Shown here piece by piece: positions 7,751 through 17,129 of a stretch of DNA of 64,000 bases. A model generated the notes under the pieces. The model worked only from the letters and a program-made list of their open reading frames with translations. It was not told the DNA's origin and did no database searches. Within the stretch, counting starts at the first letter, position 1; each line of letters starts with the position of its first letter. Origin of the DNA: Gemmatimonadales bacterium (GTDB lineage Bacteria; Gemmatimonadota; Gemmatimonadetes; Gemmatimonadales; GWC2-71-9). Location: positions 1 through 64,000 of the forward strand of contig DATAOI010000078.1 of NCBI GenBank assembly GCA_036265815.1, read 5' to 3'. The translations under genes were made by a program, and so were the position numbers.

Positions 7751-9309
7751 GCCGCGCTCCCCTTGGCCGCCGTCCGCCGCCGGAAGAGGTGGCGTATGGC
7801 ATCGAACACTTCCTGGAAATCGCCGCCGCGAGTGGATCCGGACTCGCGGTTCACCCGGATCAGACCGATGAGGCCGAGCACCGTCAGCACGATATCGGGC
7901 AGCCACATGGCCAGCCAGGGCGAGACGAACCCCCGGTCCGCCAGACTTTCCCCGGCGGTGAGTCCCACGTAGTGCACCGAGAAGACCAGCAGGCCGCCAC
8001 CGATGACCAGGCCGATGCCGCCGCGGGGGAACCGAAGCGCCATCACGATGCCGACGATGACGAAGGAGACGCAGGCGAGGCTGATCGCCCACTTCTTGTG
8101 CACCTCGACCAGGTACCGGTCGGCCCGGCGGTCGGAGTCCTGGATCCGGTCGACGGCGGTCGCGACCTGGGACCAGTTGGAGAGCTGGAGGCGCTCGCGC
8201 GGCCCCGGCAATTTGACCGGCGGGGCGCCTGGCGGCCGGGGAGCTTGCGGCCGTGCGCCCGGCGGCCGGGGAGCCTGGGGCAGTGCCTTGGGCCGTACCG
8301 TCTGTGCAGGAGTCTGGGCTTCCGCCGTCTTGGGAAGCAGCGTCCGCTCAACCGATTCGATCCACTGGCAATAGGCCGGAGCCCGCTGGCCGGCGGGCGG
8401 AGCCGGTTGCAACGGAACCGGCGGCAGCGCGAGCAGGGTGCGCAGGTCTCCCAGCAGAAAGCTGGAGCGGTCCCGGATGGCCTGAGCCTCCTCGTCCCGT
8501 GCCTCGTCGATTACCGAGATCATCTCGCAGGTGCTCATCTCGCGGTCCCCCCGCACCGCGTCGCTGGTATTCCGCTGCAGCTCATCGAAGACATTCTTCA
8601 CCCGGATATCGTTGATGTGATAGTAGGTGAGCTGGAACGTGAGGGGGTCGCTGGGGCGGTACTGGTGGATCGCCCCGTCGTAGAGCCGAAGACTCAGATC
8701 GGTCTGGCCTTCCGCGTAGGCCATGAGCCCGCTATCGGCGTAGATCACCCGCCGGCTGGCCTCGCCGCCTACGTCGTAGATGGTGATGTCCTTGAGCCGT
8801 CCGGTGGCCGCGTCGATTCGGCCGGCCCGGAGGAAGTACTGTGAGGGGGGCACCTCGTTGATGACCTGCTCCCGGAGCTCGAAGGTAGGCTTCTTCCGGC
8901 CGATGTCGATCAGGAGGTTCCGGAGCCGGGCGTTGCTTCGGGGCAGCACCTGGTCCACGAAGACGAAATTGAGCGCCGACATCATCGCCCCCCACACCAG
9001 CACCGGGCCCAGGATCTGGTAGACCCCGATGCCGCTGGCCCGCATGGCGGTGATCTCGTTGTCGGCGGCCAGGTGGCTGAAGGCGTAGAGGACGGCCACC
9101 AGCACGGCCATCGGCAGGGTCATCGCCACGATGAACGGGACGCTCAGCAGAAAGACTTCCCCGATCACCGACCAGGGGAGTCCCTTGCCGACCAGCGAGC
9201 CGAACTTCTTGGCGATCTGACTCAGCAGCATGAGGCTGGTCAGCGCCGTGAGCCCGAAGAGAAAGGGCGCGGCGAGCTGGCGTAGCAGATAGCGACTGAG
9301 CAGGCGCAA
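7747..9309 (-). CDS. lptF: LPS export permease, LptF-type (YjgP/YjgQ family), with Pro/Ala-rich insert
   Basis: This is a 520-residue protein of the same family as the next gene. The N-terminal helix is LLSRYLLRQLAAPFLFGLTA, followed by SLMLLSQIAKKFGSLVGKG, a conserved stretch after helix 1. It is about 150 residues longer than E. coli LptF. The extra length is mostly a low-complexity Pro/Ala/Arg segment at about residues 290-365, with repeated PQAPRPPGA-like units, in the periplasmic part before the last helices. The start is a TTG at 9309 with no good ribosome binding site. It lies 27 bases downstream of a well-formed promoter (TTGAGG-N17-TATAAT) that overlaps the sprA promoter on the other strand. 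First gene of lptF-lptG-nadBAC. Confidence 0.85.
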   Translation of the reverse strand: MRLLSRYLLRQLAAPFLFGLTALTSLMLLSQIAKKFGSLVGKGLPWSVIGEVFLLSVPFIVAMTLPMAVLVAVLYAFSHLAADNEITAMRASGIGVYQILGPVLVWGAMMSALNFVFVDQVLPRSNARLRNLLIDIGRKKPTFELREQVINEVPPSQYFLRAGRIDAATGRLKDITIYDVGGEASRRVIYADSGLMAYAEGQTDLSLRLYDGAIHQYRPSDPLTFQLTYYHINDIRVKNVFDELQRNTSDAVRGDREMSTCEMISVIDEARDEEAQAIRDRSSFLLGDLRTLLALPPVPLQPAPPAGQRAPAYCQWIESVERTLLPKTAEAQTPAQTVRPKALPQAPRPPGARPQAPRPPGAPPVKLPGPRERLQLSNWSQVATAVDRIQDSDRRADRYLVEVHKKWAISLACVSFVIVGIVMALRFPRGGIGLVIGGGLLVFSVHYVGLTAGESLADRGFVSPWLAMWLPDIVLTVLGLIGLIRVNRESGSTRGGDFQEVFDAIRHLFRRRTAAKGSAA

Positions 9310-9326
9310 CGGGCTAACTCGTCTGG

Positions 9327-9355
9327 TTGTAAGGGGTTGTTCTGGCCATTATATT
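9327..9355 (+). promoter_or_regulatory. Promoter of sprA
   Basis: TTGTAA (9327-9332), 17-base spacer, TATATT (9350-9355). The predicted start near 9362 leaves a leader of about 36 bases before the GTG at 9398. The -10 hexamer overlaps that of the oppositely directed lptF promoter. Confidence 0.55.
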
Positions 9356-9376
9356 GGGCCCATCTACTTTCCTCAA
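9348..9376 (-). promoter_or_regulatory. Promoter of lptF operon
   Basis: On the minus strand TTGAGG (9376-9371), 17-base spacer, TATAAT (9353-9348, a perfect -10). The expected start of transcription is near 9341, about 32 bases before the TTG start of lptF. It shares its -10 bases with the sprA promoter, so both cannot be occupied at once. Confidence 0.6.
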
Positions 9377-9397
9377 GCCTCGCCGTGATCCTCTAGA

Positions 9398-12300
9398 GTG
9401 CCACGCTTCCTGGTTGCCCTGGGCTGCTGCCTGTTCGCGCTGCCCCGGCTCCTCTCAGCGCAGGCGGACACCACCGGGTTCGGGGTCCGCCTCAGATTTG
9501 CCGAAGCGCCTCTCGTCCTCCAGCAGCCGGCGGCACTCCGGTTCACCTGGCTGGGCGCGCCGCGGCGTACGCCCGCCGCGCGCCGTGCCGAGTTCGACAG
9601 CAGCCTGACGGCGACCGTGGACAGCGTGCAGGCCCAGCGGGTGCTCGGGCTCCGCCTCCTCACCATTTACCGCACGCCCATTGAAGAGCCTGAGCAGGTG
9701 GCCGAAGGCGAGACGCCCCACAAGAACGTGCTCGGCCTCCCGACGAAGTATGCCGACCTGGCCCTGGATGGCCAAGCCAGACTGGAGGTCCGGACCGACC
9801 GGGTACGGGAGGAGCACTGTACCCCGATCCTGCTGCTCGATCCCGACTCCGGATGTCGCGGCAACTTCAAAGCGCCCAGCCTGGACAACCAGGTCAACAT
9901 CCGTTCCTCCGGTATTCTGGGACGCCGGATCCACGTCAACGTGGACTTCGACACGGAACGGGACTATTCCGGCAACCAGAACGTCCAGATTTACTATGAA
10001 GGCCTCTCGGACGAGATCATCCGCCGGATCGACGTCGGCACCGTGGTCTTCCAGCCGCCGCCCTCGCGCTTCATCACCGCGGCGGTGCCGAGCAACAATT
10101 TCGGGGTCAATGCGACGTTCGAGGTCGGGCCGATCCAGCTCCAGACGCTGGCGGCCACCCAGAAGGGGAGCGTCGTCGCCGAACGGACCTACACCGTGGG
10201 CCAGACCACCAGCCAGAGCCAGGCCCGCCAGGTACGGGACCTGGACTTCGAAAGCGGACGATTCTTCTGGGTGGTCGACCCCAACAGCATTCCCGGCAAT
10301 CCGGCGGTGGACATTCTCTCGCTTGACCCCACCACGCTGTCGCCGACCATCCGGCCGGCCGAGGTACGGGTCTACCGCTACCGTCCCCCCGACAGCAAGA
10401 ACGGGGTCAATCCCAATCTCGGTGGAATCACGGCCCTGGCTCGCCGCAGCGACGATCCCAGGGAGCTGGGACCGGTGCAGTGGCAGCTCCTGATCCAGGG
10501 CACCGACTACTACCTGGACCCGTCTGGGCTCTGGATCGCGCTCGCCACCAAGCTGGACCAGAAGGACTTTCTCGCGGTGAGCTACCGGACAGCCGCGCAG
10601 ACCACCATCGGCACCTTCCCCCAATCGGATCAGGGGACCGTGACCGTCGGCGGGGTCCGGCAGGCCAAAGATACGCTCGAGCTCATCGTGCAGCCGCAGC
10701 AGAGCTCGGACTTGCCCACCTTTCGCTATGAGATGCGGCAGATCTACCGGGTGGCAGGATCGGACCTGGATCCGACCTCGCTCAAGGTGGGGATCACCCT
10801 CAACCAGAGCGAGCGGCCGCTCTCCGGATCGGTGCAGACCTACCTTCAGCTTCTCGGGCTGGCCACACCCAGCGACCCCACGCTGTTCGATCGGGAGAAT
10901 CGCCTCTGGCCCCGCAGCCGGGATCCTCAGGCCGCGCAGGTCATCCAGGAATCGTACATCGTCTTTCCCACCCTGAAGCCGTTCGCCGACCCGTCCAAGC
11001 TCACCCCGGCGGAGGTCTCGGACTCGCTCTACCTCGCCCGGCTGGTCGACCTGCTCAGCCAGGGGCCCACCGCAAAGTTCGCCATCAGCCTGGAGTACGA
11101 CGCCACCGGCGGAGGCGATCGCTCCACCCTCAGTTTGAACGCGCTGCAGCTGCGGGAGGGCAGCGAACAGCTCTTCGTGGGCGGGCGCCGTCTGGAGCGC
11201 GGGGTCGACTACAACATCTCCTACGATCTCGGCCAGGTGACGTTCCTCAATCCCGACGCCCTATTCGGGCAAGGCTCGGCGCAGGTCACCGCACGATTCG
11301 AGGAGCGCGGGCTGTTCGCGGTTGCACCGACCACCATCCTGGGGCTCTCCACCCGCTACTCCCTGGGAGATGTGGGGGCGGTCAACCTGATCGGCCTCTA
11401 TCAGCGGGAGCAGAGCGCCTTCAACCGGCCGGCGCTGGGGTTCGAGGCGAGCGCCAACCTCATCGGCGGGGTCAACACTCAGCTCCATTTCAAGTCGTCG
11501 TCGATCAGCCGGTTCTTGAGCCATCTGACGTCCAAGCCGGCCGTCGCGCCCTCGCTGCTGGACGTCAACGCCGAGTTCGCATTCACCAAGCCGGACCCGA
11601 ACCGCTCCGGGGAGGCGTTCCTGGAGGAGTTCGAGTCGGACGCGGGGCTGGTGGTTCCGCTGCGGGAGTCGGCCTGGGAGTTCGGCAGCCGGCCCCAGCA
11701 AGCCGCCGGGCTAGAGGACATCGGGTTCAGCGGCGGATTCAACCTGGATGACGCGGTCGCGTTGACCTGGCAGAACCTGGTCCCCGCGAGCGACGGCAGG
11801 GCGCTCGAGCTGCATCCGCAGGACATCGATACGCTGATCCGGCTCGCCGGCCGCGGCGAGGAGCCGGAGACGATCATGTACCTCACGCTGCACGCCGATA
11901 CGGCCGGCGGGATCGTCCAGCATAACAACCACTCCCGCTGGACCCAGCCTCGACGGGATTTCCAGCCCCGCTGGAGGTCGATGGTCACCTCCCTCAGCCC
12001 CACCGGCCTCGACCTCACCCGGGACGAGTTCCTCGAGTTCTGGGTCTTCCAGCCCGCCGGACAACCCGCCAATGCCGCCGGTCTCCGGTTGCTGGTCGAC
12101 CTGGGCACGGTGAGCGAGGACGCGGTGGCGATCGCGCCCGTCACCCTGCAGCCCGCCGGGACGGACACCGTGTTCACCGGCCGGCAGTACGTCGGCCAGG
12201 GCAGGCTGGACACGGAGCGCAGCGAGATCGGGATCTTCAACGCCGTGGTGGACGATATCGGCATCCTCGGTGACCGTCCCGACTCGCTCCTGGAGCTGGG

Positions 12301-15300
12301 CGAAGGTCCCATCGAGTCGTTTCCGCTCTGCCACCAGATCCTGGGCGAGACCGTCAACGTCTTCCCGTGGGGCGACCTCAGCAGCCGCTGTACCGCTGGA
12401 AACGGCCTGCTGGACACCGAGGACCTCGACGGAGACGGTGAGCTCGACGCCAATGGACCGAACGAGAACGTCTTCCGTTACGTGGTCGATCTGGCCGCCG
12501 ACAGCTTCTTCGTGCGGAACGGAGTCACCTCGGTCGATTCCCTCGGCCGCACCTCGCAGTGGAAGCTTTACCGGATTCCGATCCGCCGGCCGGACTACAC
12601 CCTGAATACGCCGTCGCTCCGGCTGGTCCAGCAGCTTCGTCTCACCCTGGCCACGCCGCCGGACAATGGCTCCGCCGACATCGTGTCCCGTCTGGCGATC
12701 GCACGACTGCGGTTCGTCGGCTCGCCCTGGTCGCGGAGGGCGGAGACCCCGATCTTCGGGCTCACCGGGGCCGTCGGTCTGCCCCATGGCGAGGTGAGCA
12801 GCGCGACCATATCGACCGAGAACCGCACCGACCTGGGCTACGAATCGCCACCCGGCGTGACCGACCAGGTGGCCAACCGTGGCGGTGACCGCCAGAGCCA
12901 GGGCACCCAGATCAACGAGAAGTCGCTGCGGATCATCGGTCGCCTGCTCGGGTCGGGGGAGCGGGCCGAGGCCTACCTGCGCTTCCCCGCCGGGCCGCAG
13001 AACCTGCTCACCTATGAGACGTTGCGCGTCTGGTTCCGGGGACGCGGACCAGGGTGGCAAGAGGGCGACCTGCAGGCGTTCATCAAGCTCGGGAGTGACA
13101 ACGACAACTTCTACCTCTTCCGAACACCCGCGCGGTCGGACAGCTGGACGCCAGAGGCCATCATCGATCTCGAAACCTGGCGCCGGCTTCGGGCAGAGGT
13201 AGAAAACCGATGGCTCCGGGGGGAGCCTCCGTCGGGCGCCGCCGAGTGCGGCACCAGCGAGCCCGATGCCTATGTCGCTTGCGAAGGAGGGTACCTGGTG
13301 CATCTCCGGGACCCCGGGGTCAACCCTCCCAATCTGGCGGCCGTGCAGGAGATCTCCGCCGGTATCTACCGTGTGGCCGCGACGATCTCGATACCGGAGG
13401 CCGAGCTCTGGGTGGATGACATCCGCCTGAGCGATCCGGTCTCCAAGACCGGCACCGCGGCGTCGGTCGACGCGCGGCTCACGGCCTCGGACGTGGGCAA
13501 TCTCTCGGTCGCCTACACCCGGCAGAACGGGCAGTTCCGCCAGATCAACGAGAACCCATCTTACCTCGCCAGCAACGTGCTGCAGGCCGGAGGGGACCTG
13601 CGCCTGGATCGGTTCCTGCCGGCCGGGCTGGGGCTGGCGGTGCCACTCACGATGACCTATGCCCGCACCACGGTCGATCCCGAGCTGCTGAGCGGGACCG
13701 ACTTGCGGGGCGCCTCGCTGGTGGGACTCCGGCGACCGGAATCGTGGAGCGCGACCTACTCACTCTCCATCCGGCGGAGTGTGCCGGGCTCCAAGTGGCT
13801 CACCAAGGCGTTGGCGGATCCGCTGTCGTTTACCGGTAACCTGACCCAGGGGCGGACCCAGACCGAGCTGTCCGAAGTCGACGCCACCGCGCTGGCGCTC
13901 AGCGCGAACTATCTCCTGCAGATGCGGCGGCGCGGGTTCCGCCTGCCGTTCGGCGGGCTGGTCAAGGGCCTTCCTCGGTGGCTGCGCGAGAGCGAGACCG
14001 GGAAGGCGCTCAGCCGGGCGGACGTGAGCCTGGTGCCTTCCCGCATCCGGTTGACCAGCGGACTGAATCGCAACGAGACCAACTCCACCGGGTTCCGAGT
14101 GCCGATCGAGCGGAGCGACGACGACCTGCTCCAGCCGACGCTCAATTTGGCCCACCTCTGGCGCAACTCGGCCGGGCTTACCTGGCAGCCGCTCGGCATG
14201 CTGAACCTGAGCGGTGACCTGACCAGCACCCGCGACCTCCGGGTTTACCCCGACTCGAGCCCACTCGGGCGGCTGGCGTACGCCAAGCGCAAGTTCTTCC
14301 TCGGCGTGCCTGCCGGTGTGGAGCGCGATCGTACCCTGGCCACGACCTTCGCGCTCACGCCCACGCTGGCCTCGTGGCTCCGTCCCCGGCTTCTGAGCAC
14401 CAGCAACTTCCTGCTCTCTCGAACGCTCTCCAGTCGCGACCCGGTCCGGGCCGACGGCGACAGCGGCTCGTTCATCCTCCCCCAGACGCTCAACAACACC
14501 CGCACCAGCGAGCTCGGCGCGGCCGTGGACCTGGCCCGGGAAATTCGCCAGCTGGTGGGCGACAGCAGTGTGCTCGGCAAGGCGCTCGCGCGGGTGCGGC
14601 CGGTCGACCTGAGCACCCGGCTCACCCGCACGTCGACCTTTGACCTCGCCGCGTTCGATGCCGGGGTACATTACCAGCTCGCGCTGGGCGGCCTCGAGTC
14701 GTACCTCACCCAGGAGGGGGCGAGTGCCATCGGAGCGTCGGACGGGCGGACCGCCACGATCGCGGGAGGGGCCGACCTGCCGCTCGGGTTCAGCGTCACC
14801 CTGTCCCACGCACTCACCCGGACCACGAGGTTTCAGCGGGTGAGCCAGGGGTTTATCGAGACCGAGACGATCCAGGAGGAGTGGCCGGTCGGCAACGTCC
14901 GCTGGACCCGGACCTTCCGAGGCGGCCCCCTGGTTCAGGTGGCGCTGGGGACCACCTTCCGCCACCGTGACGGCAGCTCGACCCAGGCGAACCTCGGCGG
15001 GCCACCGGCGCTCACCTCCATCACCTCGTCATCCATTACCCCGGATGTCCAGCTGAGCCTCCGAAACGGGATCTCCTTGACCGTCGGCGCGACGGTTCTG
15101 GATCAGAGCAACGCCTCGAACGGCAACGAGACCCAGCTGGATCAGAACGATTTCACCGGCTCCGTCAATTACGCCATCCGGCTGCCGCGCGCGCTCAGCC
15201 GCGCGCGTAAGCAGGTGCGCAGCTCGCTGACGTTGCTCAACAGCAGCTCCAAGAGCTGCCTCCAGCGGGGCGCCACGGCGACGGAGTGTACCCTCATCTC

Positions 15301-15478
15301 CGACGTGCTGCACCAGGAGGCTCGCGCCGGCTTCGATACCGACTTCCTGCAGACGTTGAGCGGCGGGCTGCAGTTGGGCTACTCCATCAACGACGCGCGT
15401 CATCTGAGCCGGCGGACGTCGCAGATCTCCATCATCGCGTCCTTCCAGCTCTCCTTGTTCGCGGGCGACTATCGGTGA
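9398..15478 (+). CDS. sprA: SprA/Sov-family giant outer-membrane protein (type IX secretion translocon homologue)
   Basis: This 2026-residue protein has a signal peptide whose best cleavage site is LLSA|QADT, after residue 21. Recognisable SprA traits, in order: an N-terminal region with VDFDTERDYSGNQNVQIYYE (about 180-200); GGRRLERGVDYNISYDLG then VTFLNPD (about 598-625), typical of the SprA repeat domain; EEFESDAG (about 743), corresponding to the DDFE motif; NGLLDTEDLDGDGELD and NENVFRYVVDL (about 1001-1030); then a long C-terminal half rich in amphipathic strands, ending in ISIIASFQLSLFAGDYR. In Bacteroidota SprA is the outer-membrane channel of the type IX system; it is slightly larger there. 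No other type IX genes lie in the window, so the secretion role here is an inference. The start is GTG at 9398, behind the palindrome CTCTAGAG. The stop overlaps a possible GTG of the next gene. Confidence 0.85.
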   Translation: MPRFLVALGCCLFALPRLLSAQADTTGFGVRLRFAEAPLVLQQPAALRFTWLGAPRRTPAARRAEFDSSLTATVDSVQAQRVLGLRLLTIYRTPIEEPEQVAEGETPHKNVLGLPTKYADLALDGQARLEVRTDRVREEHCTPILLLDPDSGCRGNFKAPSLDNQVNIRSSGILGRRIHVNVDFDTERDYSGNQNVQIYYEGLSDEIIRRIDVGTVVFQPPPSRFITAAVPSNNFGVNATFEVGPIQLQTLAATQKGSVVAERTYTVGQTTSQSQARQVRDLDFESGRFFWVVDPNSIPGNPAVDILSLDPTTLSPTIRPAEVRVYRYRPPDSKNGVNPNLGGITALARRSDDPRELGPVQWQLLIQGTDYYLDPSGLWIALATKLDQKDFLAVSYRTAAQTTIGTFPQSDQGTVTVGGVRQAKDTLELIVQPQQSSDLPTFRYEMRQIYRVAGSDLDPTSLKVGITLNQSERPLSGSVQTYLQLLGLATPSDPTLFDRENRLWPRSRDPQAAQVIQESYIVFPTLKPFADPSKLTPAEVSDSLYLARLVDLLSQGPTAKFAISLEYDATGGGDRSTLSLNALQLREGSEQLFVGGRRLERGVDYNISYDLGQVTFLNPDALFGQGSAQVTARFEERGLFAVAPTTILGLSTRYSLGDVGAVNLIGLYQREQSAFNRPALGFEASANLIGGVNTQLHFKSSSISRFLSHLTSKPAVAPSLLDVNAEFAFTKPDPNRSGEAFLEEFESDAGLVVPLRESAWEFGSRPQQAAGLEDIGFSGGFNLDDAVALTWQNLVPASDGRALELHPQDIDTLIRLAGRGEEPETIMYLTLHADTAGGIVQHNNHSRWTQPRRDFQPRWRSMVTSLSPTGLDLTRDEFLEFWVFQPAGQPANAAGLRLLVDLGTVSEDAVAIAPVTLQPAGTDTVFTGRQYVGQGRLDTERSEIGIFNAVVDDIGILGDRPDSLLELGEGPIESFPLCHQILGETVNVFPWGDLSSRCTAGNGLLDTEDLDGDGELDANGPNENVFRYVVDLAADSFFVRNGVTSVDSLGRTSQWKLYRIPIRRPDYTLNTPSLRLVQQLRLTLATPPDNGSADIVSRLAIARLRFVGSPWSRRAETPIFGLTGAVGLPHGEVSSATISTENRTDLGYESPPGVTDQVANRGGDRQSQGTQINEKSLRIIGRLLGSGERAEAYLRFPAGPQNLLTYETLRVWFRGRGPGWQEGDLQAFIKLGSDNDNFYLFRTPARSDSWTPEAIIDLETWRRLRAEVENRWLRGEPPSGAAECGTSEPDAYVACEGGYLVHLRDPGVNPPNLAAVQEISAGIYRVAATISIPEAELWVDDIRLSDPVSKTGTAASVDARLTASDVGNLSVAYTRQNGQFRQINENPSYLASNVLQAGGDLRLDRFLPAGLGLAVPLTMTYARTTVDPELLSGTDLRGASLVGLRRPESWSATYSLSIRRSVPGSKWLTKALADPLSFTGNLTQGRTQTELSEVDATALALSANYLLQMRRRGFRLPFGGLVKGLPRWLRESETGKALSRADVSLVPSRIRLTSGLNRNETNSTGFRVPIERSDDDLLQPTLNLAHLWRNSAGLTWQPLGMLNLSGDLTSTRDLRVYPDSSPLGRLAYAKRKFFLGVPAGVERDRTLATTFALTPTLASWLRPRLLSTSNFLLSRTLSSRDPVRADGDSGSFILPQTLNNTRTSELGAAVDLAREIRQLVGDSSVLGKALARVRPVDLSTRLTRTSTFDLAAFDAGVHYQLALGGLESYLTQEGASAIGASDGRTATIAGGADLPLGFSVTLSHALTRTTRFQRVSQGFIETETIQEEWPVGNVRWTRTFRGGPLVQVALGTTFRHRDGSSTQANLGGPPALTSITSSSITPDVQLSLRNGISLTVGATVLDQSNASNGNETQLDQNDFTGSVNYAIRLPRALSRARKQVRSSLTLLNSSSKSCLQRGATATECTLISDVLHQEARAGFDTDFLQTLSGGLQLGYSINDARHLSRRTSQISIIASFQLSLFAGDYR

Positions 15479-15513
15479 GGACGGCCCCGCGCTTCCCACA
15501 GCCCAAGGCCTTC

Positions 15514-16410
15514 ATGCGCCGATTCGCCCTCTTCGTCCCGCTGCTTCTCGCCGCCTGCCATGAGGCCCGGCCGGCCCGGGAGTTCGAGGGGAACGTGGCG
15601 TTCCAATACATCGAGCGCCAGGTGGCGTTCGGCCCGCGGATTCCGGGGACGCCCGCACACGCGCGGATGCTCGCCTGGATGGACAGCCTGCTCCGCCTGC
15701 GGGCCGACACCCTGGTGACCCAGCAGTGGACCCACGTGACCGCCAAAGGCGATACCCTGGCCCTCACCAACCTGGTGGCCCGGTTCAACCCGTCGGCGGA
15801 GAAGCGGATCCTGTTCCTGGCGCACTGGGACAGCCGTCCGACCGCCGACAGCCCCTTGTCCCCCGATTCGACCCGTCCGGTGCCTGGCGCCAATGACGGC
15901 GGGTCGGGCGTGGCACTGCTCCTCGGGGTGGCTGATGTGCTCAAGCGGCGCCCCAGCAGCATCGGTGTGGATCTGCTGTTCGACGACGGGGAAGACTTCG
16001 GCGACTTCACCAAGGCGCCGGACGACGTGCTGATGGGGTCACGCTATTACGCGGCTCACCAGGTGCCCGGCCCGCCGCCGCTCTACGCGGTGCTGTTCGA
16101 TCTGGTCGCGGACAAGGATCTGCAGATCTATCCCGAGGCCAACTCGATGGTGGGCGCGCCCGAGGTGGTCGAGCTGGTCTGGAGCACGGCCCGCGATCTG
16201 GGCTACTCCAAGGTCTTCATCGACGCTCCCAAGCACAACCTGATCGACGATCACCTCGAGCTGCAGAAGGTCGGCATCCGCGCGATCGACGTGGTGGACT
16301 TCGACTATCCCCCCTGGCACACCATCGGCGACACCATCGACAAGGTGAGCGCCGCGAGCCTCCAGGTGGTGGGAGACGTGGCCGTAGCGCTGGTCCGGCG
16401 CGAAGAGTAG
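15514..16410 (+). CDS. M28-family lipoprotein, glutaminyl-peptide cyclotransferase-like
   Basis: With the ATG at 15514 the product is 298 residues and begins with a lipoprotein signal (RRFALFVPLLLAAC; lipobox LAAC). An upstream GTG at 15475 overlaps the sprA stop and would add 13 residues. Zinc-site residues of the M28/QC fold are visible: H104-x-D (AHWDSRP), D128 (GANDGGSGVA), E160 (DDGEDFGD), H247 (IDDH) and H269 (PPWHTIGDTID). The closing WHTIGDTIDKVS pattern is typical of glutaminyl cyclases, which turn N-terminal Gln into pyroglutamate; an aminopeptidase role is the alternative. Coupling to sprA and the membrane anchor suggest action on exported proteins at the periplasmic face of the inner membrane. 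Confidence 0.8.
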   Translation: MRRFALFVPLLLAACHEARPAREFEGNVAFQYIERQVAFGPRIPGTPAHARMLAWMDSLLRLRADTLVTQQWTHVTAKGDTLALTNLVARFNPSAEKRILFLAHWDSRPTADSPLSPDSTRPVPGANDGGSGVALLLGVADVLKRRPSSIGVDLLFDDGEDFGDFTKAPDDVLMGSRYYAAHQVPGPPPLYAVLFDLVADKDLQIYPEANSMVGAPEVVELVWSTARDLGYSKVFIDAPKHNLIDDHLELQKVGIRAIDVVDFDYPPWHTIGDTIDKVSAASLQVVGDVAVALVRREE

Positions 16411-16502
16411 AACCTGCGCTGACCTAAGTGAGCCGCATCGATTCGGGTTCGTCCCGCGGGAAATGGCGTACCCGGCGTCTGGGGCGCACCCTAGGATTGG
16501 GC

Positions 16503-17126
16503 ATGTCGTCCACCGAGCGTCGTGCCCTGGTGCTGCTGCTCGCCCTCGCGCTGGTGGGGCAGGGCGTGCGCTGGCTGATGAGCCGTCCGGGCCAGGCGCC
16601 CGGTGAAGTGCAGCTGCTCTCCGTCCTGCCTCCGCGGTCCCCCGCCGCCCATCGCGACAGTATTCTCGCCCTCGCCCGCCCCCTCGGTCCCGACGAGCGG
16701 ATCGATGCCGACCGCGCCACCGCGGCGGAGCTCGCCCGCCTGCCCCGAGTGGGGCTCGGGCTGGCCAAGACCATCGTGGCCGACCGGGAGGCACACGGGC
16801 CGTTCGGAAGCGCCCAGGGGCTCGACCGGGTGCGGGGCGTCGGCCCCGGCCTGCTGCAGGCCATCGGGCCCCATCTGGGCTTCTCCGGCACACCGGCTGC
16901 GGCACCGGTCGGGGCCGAGCCGGGGCAGGCGCAGATGGTCGACCTCAACGCCGGCGGACCCGCCGAGCTGGAGGGTCTCCCCGGAGTTGGCCCGGCTCGT
17001 GCTGCTGCGATCGTCCGGTACCGGGAAATTCACGGGCGATTCGGATCGGTCGAAGAGCTGGGCGGCGTACCCGGAATCGGGCCTGCCGCGCTGGCCAGGC
17101 TGCAGGGCCGGGTGAAGGTGCAGTGA
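16503..17126 (+). CDS. comEA: ComEA-like DNA-binding protein with two helix-hairpin-helix domains
   Basis: This 207-residue protein has one N-terminal membrane segment (RRALVLLLALALVGQGVRWL), a linker, and two helix-hairpin-helix units. The first is at about residues 75-130 (LPRVGLGLAKTIVADREAHGPF, core VGLGLAKTIV, then VRGVGPGLLQAIG). The second is at about 145-205 (VDLNAGGPAELEGLPGVGPARA shortened to LEGLPGVGPARAAAIV, then VPGIGPAALARL). ComEA proteins bind incoming DNA during type IV pilus-dependent transformation; most have a single such domain. A GTG at 16428 could add 25 residues, but the ATG at 16503 starts right at the membrane segment. It lies directly before pilB, which fits a competence/pilus role. 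Confidence 0.75.
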   Translation: MSSTERRALVLLLALALVGQGVRWLMSRPGQAPGEVQLLSVLPPRSPAAHRDSILALARPLGPDERIDADRATAAELARLPRVGLGLAKTIVADREAHGPFGSAQGLDRVRGVGPGLLQAIGPHLGFSGTPAAAPVGAEPGQAQMVDLNAGGPAELEGLPGVGPARAAAIVRYREIHGRFGSVEELGGVPGIGPAALARLQGRVKVQ

Positions 17127-17129
17127 TCC

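Noticed and set aside
11711-13303. Long open frame (530 codons) on the minus strand inside sprA
   Set aside because: It is the antisense shadow of a GC-rich gene; no family features and the plus-strand SprA patterns are clear.
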